A stretch of DNA of 64,000 bases from an uncultured Dehalococcoidia bacterium (GTDB lineage Bacteria > Chloroflexota > Dehalococcoidia > Lucifugimonadales > CATOSD01): contig CATOSD010000002.1 in NCBI GenBank assembly GCA_951812395.1, positions 434,001 through 498,000 of the forward strand. The letters are read 5' to 3'. Of the stretch, positions 1-8,576 are shown one piece after another. The notes below the pieces were generated by a model, which made no database searches, had not been told where the DNA came from, and worked only from the letters and a program-made list of their open reading frames with translations. A program made the position numbers and the translations under genes. The stretch's first letter is position 1; every line of letters begins with the position of its first letter.

Positions 1-905
<905 letters not shown>

Positions 906-1025
906 AACTGATCTCCTATGCGAGATGGACGGGCGGCCGGAGCGGTGCTCCAGGGTCGCCGAATAGGGTTTCGCGCGGCGCGGCGACGCAAACTGCGGGC
1001 CGGACCGCGCGAACTGGGATAGTGG

Positions 1026-1850
1026 TTACACCACGAGCGGGGTCTGCTGTTGGTTGGCCCACTCCGCCATGGACGCGTCATAGTTGCGAGCGTCGCCGTA
1101 GCCCAAGAGCTTGAGAACGAAAACTCCGTGCGCCGCACGGATTCCGCCCTGTCAATAGGTTACGACTCGTTTGTCCGGAGTAACCCCGTTCGCTTCGAGC
1201 ATGCCTCTCAGCTCTGAGGCGGGCTTCACGGTCTGGTACTCGCCCTCGGAGAGGAAGTTGAGCCATTCGAGGTGGACGGCCCCCGGGATGTGACCGCGCC
1301 TGTCGTTGCCGCGGTCATTCGTGCCGTCCCACTCCCCGTCCGAGCGGACGTCGAGGAACACTACGTCGGAGTTGCCCACGCTGGCTATGCCGTCGTCGAG
1401 CAGGCAGATTACGCTGTCGTCGACTTGTGGCGTGAACGTTGCCGCGCGGGGTTCCGCGGGCGCCGCGGTGACGGGCCGCCCCTCGCCGAACCACTTGGCC
1501 CAGCCGCCGTTGAGCATCTTCACGTTCGTATGGCCGTAGTAGTTGAGCACCCACCAGAAGCGGGAGGCGCTGAGGCCCCAGCCGCTGTCGTAGGTCACTA
1601 TCAGGTCGTCGTCGCCCAGCCCCATGTCGGAAGCGAGCTTGGCGAAGTCGTCCGCCTCCATCACGCGGGGGCGGTTGGGGTCCTTGATGTATGGATGTAC
1701 GCTTATGCCCACTGCGCCCTTGATGTGGGCGCGCCGGTAGGCGTCGAAGGGTTCGCAGTCCACGATGCGAAGGTTGGGGTCGTCCAGGTGGGCTTCCAGC
1801 CAATCGGTCTCGGCAAGCAAGTCGGGGTTGGTGTAGCCATCGCTAGCCAC
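1026..1850 (-). CDS. Selenocysteine-containing rhodanese (thiosulfate sulfurtransferase), UGA at catalytic Cys
   Basis: This is a two-domain rhodanese that would transfer sulfane sulfur from thiosulfate or mercaptopyruvate. The first reading frame ends at a TGA (1152-1154, codon 233) just after VVTY. The same frame then continues with QGGIRAAHGVFVLKLLGY and stops at TAA (1026-1028), giving 274 residues, normal for the family. In ordinary homologues the active-site loop reads Y-C-Q-G-G-x-R-A-A-H, so the UGA sits exactly on the catalytic cysteine. A perfect 7-bp hairpin follows the UGA at SECIS distance. The simplest reading is Sec insertion. The alternative, nonsense loss of the active site, is less likely because the downstream 41 residues keep the family consensus. 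The gene stands alone between MoxR and a PLP-enzyme pair on the same strand. Confidence 0.88.
1125..1141 (-). promoter_or_regulatory. Putative bacterial SECIS hairpin for the rhodanese UGA
   Basis: On the minus strand, TCCGTGC pairs perfectly with GCACGGA around a GGC loop. Seventeen bases separate the UGA from the apical loop, and the loop begins with G. Bacterial SECIS elements read by SelB usually have a 3-14 nt loop with an early G, 16-37 nt after the UGA. The match is by eye; no folding was computed. Confidence 0.7.
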
Positions 1851-1997
1851 GGAATCACCTCAAGGCGCCGTTAGTATCGTGAGTTGCGGCGTCTAGGTGC
1901 GATTATACAACAAAGGGCAAGGGCGGCGCGATTAAATGCGCGACGCCTCGAGCCAACCGGTTACCCCTCGGATCCGGGCGATAGCCTGGCCCGCCCC

Positions 1998-3098
1998 CTA
2001 GTGGTGGCACCCCCGCGCGGTGATGGGCATGATCACCTCGACGGCGCCGTTGCGCACGCCGATCATGTTGTCCCAGCGGTTGACCATGATGTCGGACTGG
2101 CCGCTGAACAGGTAGAAGTTGTCGCCCACCTCCAGCGGCATGTTTCCCTCTGAGCGCAGCACCACATGGTGCTCGTGCAGCGCCTCGACACTCACGCCCG
2201 CCGGCCCGCCGAAATCGGGCAGCACGCCGTTTGGCGCACCCATCGCGCGATGGCCCACGTCGCCTATCGCGACGCCGGGACGCGGCGTGCTGAGCACGGT
2301 GCCGAGCACACGGCCCGCCCGCTCGAACTCGTCCATGTAGGTGTAGTTCGATCCCATCAGGGCGTAGGTGCCGCCCTCCACTTCGGTAACGCCCTCGATT
2401 GTGGCGGCGACGTCGTAGCTCCAGGACTCGCCGGACGAGACTATCTCGACGGGAATGCCCTCGGCCTCGATTGCATCCTTCACGTCCAGGCACATCTGGA
2501 TGTACCTGCGGCCCTCGATCATCCGCGTCTCTTTGTCGGGCCGTCCTGGTAGCGTCTGGTGACTCATCACGCCCTTGAAGGAGACGCCGGGCAGCGAGCT
2601 TGCGAGCTTGGCCAGTTCGACGCCCTGGTTGACCGCGCGGACCCCGCCTCGGCCCATCGAAGTGTCTACCTCGATAACCACGCCGACGGTGGTATCGTTG
2701 GCCTCGGCGATCTCGGACAGCAGCCGCACGTTGCGAGGGTCGTCCACGGTCACCTTCACGTCGGCCCGGCGGGCCAGGGCGCACACGCGCTCCAGCTTGT
2801 CGGCAGTGGGCACTTCGCTGGTGATGAGGATGTCGTCGATGCCGCCCTCGATCATGGCCTCGGCCTCGGCGGTCTTGGCGGTGCAGACGCCGCCCACGGT
2901 GCCGCCCGCGCTCATCTGCATACGGGCCAGCAGAGGCGTCTTGATGTCCTTCGAATGCTCGCGCATCTTGCACACAGTGCCGGCGTAGGTGTCGGCGATA
3001 ATGGCGAAGTTGTGCTCCACCAGGTCTAGGTCCACGAGCAGGCAGGGCGTGTCCAACTCATCTATCGGTGTGCCAACCGGCGGCCTGTAGTTCTCCAT
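1998..3098 (-). CDS. D-threonine aldolase / D-serine dehydratase-like PLP protein (DSD1 family), copy A
   Basis: This is an alanine-racemase-fold PLP enzyme followed by a D-Ser dehydratase-like C-terminal domain, 366 residues. Family members cleave beta-hydroxy-D-amino acids or dehydrate D-serine. The N-terminal signature LDTPCLLVDLD is followed by REHSKDIKTP, which aligns with the usual RPHxKxHK motif and keeps the PLP lysine. At the C-terminal metal site the usual H-x-D/C becomes Q-S-D, so metal use may differ. The start chosen is the ATG of MENYRPP, preceded by GGGAG, rather than an upstream in-frame codon. It lies 54 bp downstream of a paralogue on the same strand, probably in one operon. 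The substrate cannot be told from sequence. Confidence 0.85.
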   Translation of the reverse strand: MENYRPPVGTPIDELDTPCLLVDLDLVEHNFAIIADTYAGTVCKMREHSKDIKTPLLARMQMSAGGTVGGVCTAKTAEAEAMIEGGIDDILITSEVPTADKLERVCALARRADVKVTVDDPRNVRLLSEIAEANDTTVGVVIEVDTSMGRGGVRAVNQGVELAKLASSLPGVSFKGVMSHQTLPGRPDKETRMIEGRRYIQMCLDVKDAIEAEGIPVEIVSSGESWSYDVAATIEGVTEVEGGTYALMGSNYTYMDEFERAGRVLGTVLSTPRPGVAIGDVGHRAMGAPNGVLPDFGGPAGVSVEALHEHHVVLRSEGNMPLEVGDNFYLFSGQSDIMVNRWDNMIGVRNGAVEVIMPITARGCHH

Positions 3099-3152
3099 GT
3101 CGTTCTCCCGTTCGGGCGGCCTTTCCCGGCGTTTTGCCGGCCCCACCCTTAT

Positions 3153-4262
3153 CTAGCGGTAGCGGCCTCGCGCGGAGACGTCCCAGACGACTTCCAGCTT
3201 GCCGTCACGCACAGCGTTCACGTAGTCGTAGATGTTTGCAGTCGTGCCTATCTCATAGGGCGTAAGCCACACTTTGTCCCCCAGATCCACGCTGTCGCGC
3301 GCCTCCGGCTCCAGCATCATGAAGCCGTGCTCGGCGCTCATGCGGGCTATCTCGGCGCCTTCGATGTCCTCCAACGCGGGCAGCCCGGCGTCGGCGCCGA
3401 TAGCCTTTTGCCCGCAGTCCAGGAAGGCCCTGTCATCCTGCGGCCGGCTCATCACTGTCGCGAGCACGCGCGCGGCCTGCTTCAGGTGGGGCCTGCGGAA
3501 GGCGTATCGATAGTCGAGCAGCGCGTAAGAACCTGCCGGCACCTCCGTCACTCCGGCCATGTCTCCCACCACGTCGTAGTTGTGGGTGCCGCCCGCGCTC
3601 ACGGTCTCAACGGCGATGCCGGCGCGCTCCACCATCTCCCGCGTGTCGAGTAACCGCTGGACGCTGGCCCTGGACTCGGTGGCGCGTTCGTCTGCGTCGT
3701 CGTTCAGAATCGCGCCCTCGTAGGTCATCAGCCCGGCGAATCGCAGGCCGTCCGCCTCGTGCGCCTGCCTCGCCAGCGCCACGGCAGGCTCGCCCGGTGC
3801 GACGCCGCAGCGCTCGAGCCGCGTGTGAACGTCCACCAGCACGCCGAGCACGACGCCCGCCTCCACGGCCGCCTTGGACGTTCGCTCCGCCACGCGCGCG
3901 TTGTCGACCGCGACAGTTACGCGGCAGCTTCGCGCCAGCGCGCACAGGCGGGCGATCTTCTGCGTCGTGACGACTTCGTTGGCGACGGTGATATCCGAGA
4001 TTCCCGCCTGCGCGAACACCTCCGCCTCCCCCACGGTGGACACGGAAATCCCGCCGACCGTGCCTGCGGAGGCGAGCTGGCGGTGCGCGATGGCGGGGCA
4101 ACCGTGCGCCTCGACGTGAGGACGCAGCTTGGCCTCCCGCTCGCGGAAGAACGAGTTCACAGTCTCTATGTTGTGGTCGAGGGCGTCCAGGTCGACGACG
4201 AGTGTGGGGGTGTCGAGCTGCTCAGTAGGTGTGCCGATGGGCTTGAAAATCGGGCGTTCCAT
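3153..4262 (-). CDS. DSD1-family paralogue lacking the PLP lysine, copy B
   Basis: This is a 369-residue paralogue of the next gene downstream, with the same domain order and the signature LDTPTLVVDLD. The motif that normally carries the PLP-binding lysine (RPHxKxHK) reads RPHVEAHG, so Lys is replaced by Glu (codon GAG at about 4113-4115) and the second lysine by Gly. The C-terminal metal motif is also changed (YEIG instead of H-x-D/C). The reading frame is intact and otherwise well conserved, so this is not a decayed gene. It may be a pseudoenzyme, a partner of copy A, or an enzyme with a different mechanism. Start: the second of two close ATGs, with AGGA about 8 nt upstream, matching the start of copy A. 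Confidence 0.82.
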   Translation of the reverse strand: MERPIFKPIGTPTEQLDTPTLVVDLDALDHNIETVNSFFREREAKLRPHVEAHGCPAIAHRQLASAGTVGGISVSTVGEAEVFAQAGISDITVANEVVTTQKIARLCALARSCRVTVAVDNARVAERTSKAAVEAGVVLGVLVDVHTRLERCGVAPGEPAVALARQAHEADGLRFAGLMTYEGAILNDDADERATESRASVQRLLDTREMVERAGIAVETVSAGGTHNYDVVGDMAGVTEVPAGSYALLDYRYAFRRPHLKQAARVLATVMSRPQDDRAFLDCGQKAIGADAGLPALEDIEGAEIARMSAEHGFMMLEPEARDSVDLGDKVWLTPYEIGTTANIYDYVNAVRDGKLEVVWDVSARGRYR

Positions 4263-4427
4263 ATACATTCCTGTCTGGCGGACCGGGGGACGCGGACCGC
4301 CTGGTTGCTGGCTGGCAGAATACCACGCGCGCGGGCGGCGCGTCTATCGCCCACTTGGACGCCGCCGACTCGCGTGTTAACATTGCGCCCCAAGGCACGA
4401 ACCACCGCGCGGCAAGGGAGGCGAGGC

Positions 4428-5663
4428 ATGAAGGCAATCACCGGCGCCACTCTCATCGACGGCAAAGGAGGCGCGCCGCTGCCGAACGCCACCGTGCTCG
4501 TGGAGGGCGGCAACATCACCGCAGCCGGGGCGTCGGCACAGGTGGACGTGCCGGACGGCGCGGAGGTGATCGAGGCCGGCGGGCTTACGCTGCTGCCCGG
4601 GCTTATCGACTGCCACGACCACCTCGCCAACTTCGGCTACGAGATCGCGAGCCGCTGGGGAATCACCGAGACCCAGGCCCTGCGTGACATGCGCATCGCC
4701 GCGGTGCTGCGGCAGACTCTGGAGAGCGGCTACACGACCGTGCGAGACGCGGGCGGGCTCGCCGCCGGGTTCCGAGACGCAGTGGACGAGGGCCTGGCGC
4801 CGGGGCCGCGGCTCCAGGTGGCGCTGAATATTATTTCGCCCACCGGCGGCATCGGCGACCACGTGAGCGCGTCCGGCTACGGCCATCCGGCGCCGCCCGA
4901 TCCGGCACTGCCCCCTGGAGTGGCCAACGGACCGGACGCGATGCGAGCTAAGGTGCGCGAGATGGTGCGGATGGGCGCGGACGTTATCAAAACGGCGACC
5001 ACAGGAGGCGCGAGTTCAAGGGCCGGGCTAGGTCCAAAGGATATGCTGATGACCCGCGCCGAACTGGAGGCGCTCATCGACGAGGCGCACGGCCTGGGAC
5101 GCCGAGTCATGTGCCACGCCCTGGGAGGGCCCGGGCTGCGCGCCGGCGTGGAGCTGGGCGCGAACTCGATTGAGCATGGAGCGTACCTGGACGAGGACCC
5201 GGAACTGTTGGCGTTGATGGTGGAGCGAGAATGTTTCCTGGCGCCTACATTCGGCGTCTACACTTTTCACGCCACGCGGGGAACACCCCACGGGCGCGAG
5301 CGCTCCGCCGAGCTTAGAGAACACCACGTCAGGAGCCTAAGCATGGCCCTCGAGGCGGGCGTGAAGGTGGTGGCGGGCACCGACGAGGGTGGCTGGGAGC
5401 ACGGCAACAATGCCCACGAACTGACCTGCCTCGTGGAGGCGGGCATGTCGCCCATGCAGGCCATCGTGGCCGGCACCAGTCTGGCCGCGGAGTGCCTGGG
5501 ACTTGACGGCGTCGCGGGGTCGATCGAGCCGAGCAAGGCGGCAGACCTAGTCCTTGCGGACTCCGATCCGTTGCAGGACATTTCCACGCTCGAGCGCGGC
5601 GAGAGAGTTGTGCTGGTCATGAAAGGCGGCGAGACCATTGTGGACCGACGGTCCGACGCCTGA
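4428..5663 (+). CDS. Metal-dependent amidohydrolase (imidazolonepropionase / prolidase-like)
   Basis: This 411-residue TIM-barrel amidohydrolase would hydrolyse amide bonds using a metal centre. Metal ligands seen are H63-x-H65 (DCHDH), a likely carboxylated lysine in DVIKTATTGG, then His in CHALGG, His in EHGAYL and the catalytic Asp in AGTDEGG. The ATG at 4428 has GGGAGGCGAGG upstream; the open frame extends much further 5' but that part is antisense to the PLP genes. It is transcribed divergently from copy B. Substrate unknown; relatives act on Xaa-Pro dipeptides, cyclic imides or lactams. Confidence 0.9.
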   Translation: MKAITGATLIDGKGGAPLPNATVLVEGGNITAAGASAQVDVPDGAEVIEAGGLTLLPGLIDCHDHLANFGYEIASRWGITETQALRDMRIAAVLRQTLESGYTTVRDAGGLAAGFRDAVDEGLAPGPRLQVALNIISPTGGIGDHVSASGYGHPAPPDPALPPGVANGPDAMRAKVREMVRMGADVIKTATTGGASSRAGLGPKDMLMTRAELEALIDEAHGLGRRVMCHALGGPGLRAGVELGANSIEHGAYLDEDPELLALMVERECFLAPTFGVYTFHATRGTPHGRERSAELREHHVRSLSMALEAGVKVVAGTDEGGWEHGNNAHELTCLVEAGMSPMQAIVAGTSLAAECLGLDGVAGSIEPSKAADLVLADSDPLQDISTLERGERVVLVMKGGETIVDRRSDA

Positions 5664-5676
5664 AGTGTCTTCGCCG

Positions 5677-6270
5677 ATGCGGCCCGCCACAGCCCGGAGC
5701 GCTCGGACTGCCCAGCCCTTGGAGGCTGAGCTAGAGGGCTACGGTGCGCAGGGGATGGACTTACTGGACGGCGAAGGCGTGGAGCGCGTGATCCCGCTCG
5801 ACGGCGCCGCCGATAGGGATGCTTCCCCGTCGCTACTTCTGCTGACCGACAAGCGGGTGATCTACGTTAGTGGACACGGCAAGCGACGCAGGGCCATGTA
5901 CGCCTCGGTTCGGGACGTCCAGGCGGTGGAGATCGGCTACCACGTCCGCGGCAACAGCGCCTACGTGTGGGCCGGGCTCGCGTTGCTGGCGGCATTCTTT
6001 CTGTTCTTCGTCATCGAGAACACGCTAGGCAGGATAGCCGGACCGGTAGTGGTGGCCGGCCTCGGCGTCTATCTCATTGTGGACAACCTGCTGTCTCCCA
6101 CCAAGCAGTACGTGGTCTTCCGGGCGGCCGGATGCCAGCTCCTGGTGGACCTGGACGGCGACGGTACGACGGACGCCGTGGACGAGTTCATATGCAGGCT
6201 GTTCCAGTTGAAGGAGGGGCCGCCGCGGAGTCCCCAATACGGTTGGGTCGACCGTTTCGCGCCGAGATAG
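5677..6270 (+). CDS. Small membrane protein, two TM helices, PH-like N-terminus
   Basis: A predicted protein of about 197 residues. The N-terminal part (LLLLTDKRVIYVSG) resembles bacterial PH-like domains. It is followed by two adjacent hydrophobic helices and a C-terminal cytoplasmic tail containing an acidic DLDGDGTTDAVDEF segment. It starts 13 bp after the amidohydrolase stop, so it may be co-transcribed. An earlier in-frame start overlapping the amidohydrolase is possible. No specific function is recognised. Confidence 0.65.
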   Translation: MRPATARSARTAQPLEAELEGYGAQGMDLLDGEGVERVIPLDGAADRDASPSLLLLTDKRVIYVSGHGKRRRAMYASVRDVQAVEIGYHVRGNSAYVWAGLALLAAFFLFFVIENTLGRIAGPVVVAGLGVYLIVDNLLSPTKQYVVFRAAGCQLLVDLDGDGTTDAVDEFICRLFQLKEGPPRSPQYGWVDRFAPR

Positions 6271-6326
6271 AGCGGTGTCATAGCGCCCTTTGTGCCCTTA
6301 CAGGACCGCCCAGCGGCAGCCAGGCG

Positions 6327-7361
6327 CTAGCCCAGGCTGAGGTTGGGCACCACGTCAACGTCCCAGTCGTAGCGAGCGCCTTGGCGCAGGTGGAAGTACG
6401 CCGCCGCGCCTATCATGGCGGCGTTGTCTGTGCACAGCGCTGGGCGGGGCACGACGACCTCCACGGGACAGCGCGCCGCCATCTCCTTGCGCAGCAGGCT
6501 GTTGGCCGCCACACCGCCGCCGAGTAGCACGCCGCGCACGCTGTGGCGTTTCACTGCCTCCAGGGTTCGGCGTACCATCGTGTCCACGATGGCCTCCTGG
6601 AACTCGCGGGCCACGTTCGCGACTGTTTGCGCATCCGAGACATCGTCGGGTTGCGGCGGGTACAGGCCCCTCTCCTCGGCGCGGCGCACCAGCGCGGACT
6701 TCAGCCCGCTGAAGCTGAAGTCCAGCGAGTCCCTCACTCGCGGGCGGGGCAGCCGCGGCTCCTGTCCGTCACCGTCGACCGACACGCGCTGGATCTCCGG
6801 GCCGCCTGGAAAGCCCAGACCCAGCACGCGGGCGGCCTTGTCGAACGCCTCGCCCGCGGCGTCGTCGCGCGTGCGGCCAACGAGTGTGAACCGGCCGTGG
6901 CCCTCCATGAGGATCAGGTCGGTGTGGCCGCCGGATGCTATCAGGCACAGCAGCGGGAAGCCCGGCCCCGTCTCGGGGTCCGTGTCCTCAAGCCAGGCCG
7001 CGTAGACGTGGCCCTCCAGGTGGTTGATGCCAACAAACGGCAGCTCTTTGGCAACGGCGTAGCCCTTTGCCGCGTTCACGCCTATGAGCAGCGCGCCAGC
7101 GAGGCCCGGGCCGTGGGTGACTGCCACGCCGTCCAACTGATCGAGCTCGACTCCGGCTGAGTCCAGGGCCTGCTCCACCACCGGCACGATTGTCAAGAAA
7201 TGCTGGCGTGCGGCCACCTCCGGCACTATACCGCCGTATCGGGCGTGCATCTCGACCTGTGTTGCGACCACGTTCGAGTGAATGTTCCTGCCGTCCTCGA
7301 TGACGGCCGCCGCCGTTTCGTCGCAGGAAGTCTCGATTCCCAAAATCTTCATGTCCGCCAT
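6327..7361 (-). CDS. tsaD: tRNA N6-adenosine threonylcarbamoyltransferase TsaD
   Basis: TsaD transfers the threonylcarbamoyl group to A37 of ANN-decoding tRNAs, working with TsaB, TsaE and TsaC. The N-terminus MKILGIETSCDETAAAV, the metal-binding H114-x3-H118 (NHLEGH) and the ASGGHT and GGGVAANSLL segments are diagnostic. Length about 344 residues, normal for the family. The start is either MADMKILG (used here) or MKILG three codons later; an earlier start is possible but unconserved. No tsaB or tsaE is nearby. Confidence 0.95.
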   Translation of the reverse strand: MADMKILGIETSCDETAAAVIEDGRNIHSNVVATQVEMHARYGGIVPEVAARQHFLTIVPVVEQALDSAGVELDQLDGVAVTHGPGLAGALLIGVNAAKGYAVAKELPFVGINHLEGHVYAAWLEDTDPETGPGFPLLCLIASGGHTDLILMEGHGRFTLVGRTRDDAAGEAFDKAARVLGLGFPGGPEIQRVSVDGDGQEPRLPRPRVRDSLDFSFSGLKSALVRRAEERGLYPPQPDDVSDAQTVANVAREFQEAIVDTMVRRTLEAVKRHSVRGVLLGGGVAANSLLRKEMAARCPVEVVVPRPALCTDNAAMIGAAAYFHLRQGARYDWDVDVVPNLSLG

Positions 7362-7386
7362 TTTAGCAGGCGGGTGCTGTCCGTGC

Positions 7387-7416
7387 TTGCGGCATAACGT
7401 CTCATTGGGATATAAC
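7387..7416 (+). promoter_or_regulatory. Possible sigma70 promoter for the zinc dehydrogenase
   Basis: TTGCGG and TATAAC are separated by 18 bp, ending 43 bp before the ATG of the downstream dehydrogenase gene. Visual match only. Confidence 0.35.
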
Positions 7417-7459
7417 AAGGGCGGCGCCCAAGCCTAACGAAAGCAGGGAGAGTGAGCCC

Positions 7460-8440
7460 ATGAAAGCAGCCCGAATCAGCGGCCCCAAACAGTTTGAGAT
7501 CATGGACGTTGATATGCCCGAGGTGAAGGAGGGCGAATGCCTCGTTAAGCTGGAGCGCTGGTCGATCTGCGGCAGTGACATCCGGCACGCGTATGGCCCC
7601 GTTCACCCTGAAGAAGAGTACCCGATGCGGGTCGGCGGACCCTGCCACGAGTGCGCCGGCACCATCGTCGAGAGCCGCTCCGACCAGTTCCGCGTGGGGC
7701 AGCGCGTCATCGTGCTGCCTGGTGGCGAGGGTCCTGGTGGGCTCGTCGAGTACATTGCGGGCGACGCCGGACGCATGGCCGCGCTCCCCGATGACGGCGA
7801 CCTGACGGATTGGGTCATGTGTCAGCCCTCGGGCACCGTGCTCTACTCGTGCCAGCAGATGGGCGCCATATTGGGCAAGCGAGTGCTTGTCATAGGGCAG
7901 GGAGCCATCGGTCTGTCGTTCACGGCTATCTGCGCCCGGGCGGGCGCGCGCCAGGTCATCGCGGCGGACCTGCTGGACTACCGGCTTGAGTACTCCAAGA
8001 AGTTCGGCGCGACGCATACGATCAACCCAAGCCGCGACAACCTCGATGAGGCAGTTGCCGAGATCACCGGCGGCCAGATGCCCGACATCTCCGTTGAGGC
8101 CGCGGGTTATCCCGATGCGTTCAACAATGTCATCCGGCTTATCCGGCAGTTCGGCCGGGTCATCGTTTTCGGCATACAGGAGAACGCCGCCGAGGGCGCG
8201 AGGACGCCGCTGAACACCCACTGGCTGATGCAGAACGCGCCAATCATCGTGCCCACGACCGGCGCGCGCAGCGGCGACCCGATTACGCACATCAACAACA
8301 TGGTCGCGCTGCGCGAACGCGGCTGGTGGGACCCCGCGGAGATGATCACCCACCGCATGAGCTTCGATGACGTGGGGAAGGCCTACGAGCAGTACGAGAA
8401 CAGGCAGGACGACATGGTGAAGGTCGTCATGAGCATGTAA
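7460..8440 (+). CDS. Zinc-binding MDR-family alcohol dehydrogenase
   Basis: A 326-residue medium-chain dehydrogenase/reductase, likely NAD(P)-dependent oxidation of an alcohol or polyol. The catalytic zinc Cys is in ICGSD (C37), His-Glu at 63-64 (PCHECAG), and the Rossmann motif is VIGQGAIGL. The structural-zinc four-cysteine lobe typical of many family members is absent, and the protein is slightly shorter than the usual 340-350. AGGGAG precedes the ATG. Substrate unknown. Confidence 0.9.
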   Translation: MKAARISGPKQFEIMDVDMPEVKEGECLVKLERWSICGSDIRHAYGPVHPEEEYPMRVGGPCHECAGTIVESRSDQFRVGQRVIVLPGGEGPGGLVEYIAGDAGRMAALPDDGDLTDWVMCQPSGTVLYSCQQMGAILGKRVLVIGQGAIGLSFTAICARAGARQVIAADLLDYRLEYSKKFGATHTINPSRDNLDEAVAEITGGQMPDISVEAAGYPDAFNNVIRLIRQFGRVIVFGIQENAAEGARTPLNTHWLMQNAPIIVPTTGARSGDPITHINNMVALRERGWWDPAEMITHRMSFDDVGKAYEQYENRQDDMVKVVMSM

Positions 8441-8461
8441 GTGTTTGGCGGAGAACTAGTC

Positions 8462-8484
8462 CCCTCTCCCTCGATGGGAGAGGG
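8462..8484. repeat. Intergenic inverted repeat (CCCTCTCCC / GGGAGAGGG)
   Basis: Perfect 9-bp arms with a TCGAT loop, between the convergent dehydrogenase and proS. It could act as a bidirectional terminator or be a dispersed hairpin repeat; similar hairpins occur at 8535, 11484 and 54898. Confidence 0.6.
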
Positions 8485-8534
8485 TGAAGTCGTTTGGCGA
8501 GGCAACTGCTCAGAGTTGGTGGTTGACAGAAGTC

Positions 8535-8557
8535 CCTTCCCCCTTGATGGGGGAAGG
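8535..8557. repeat. Intergenic inverted repeat (CCTTCCCCC / GGGGGAAGG)
   Basis: Second hairpin in the same convergent intergenic gap, with 9-bp arms and a TTGAT loop. It is sequence-related to the hairpin at 8462-8484. Confidence 0.6.
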
Positions 8558-8576
8558 TTAGGATTGGGGTGACGGC

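Noticed and set aside
1152..1154. UGA read as tryptophan or simple nonsense mutation in the rhodanese
   Set aside because: UGA ends many genes normally here, and UGAs recur at catalytic Cys positions with hairpins in three unrelated redox genes; Sec is the better explanation.
3759..4427. Long + strand frame running into the amidohydrolase gene
   Set aside because: It is antisense to the PLP paralogue; the family N-terminus and a good RBS place the real start at 4428.
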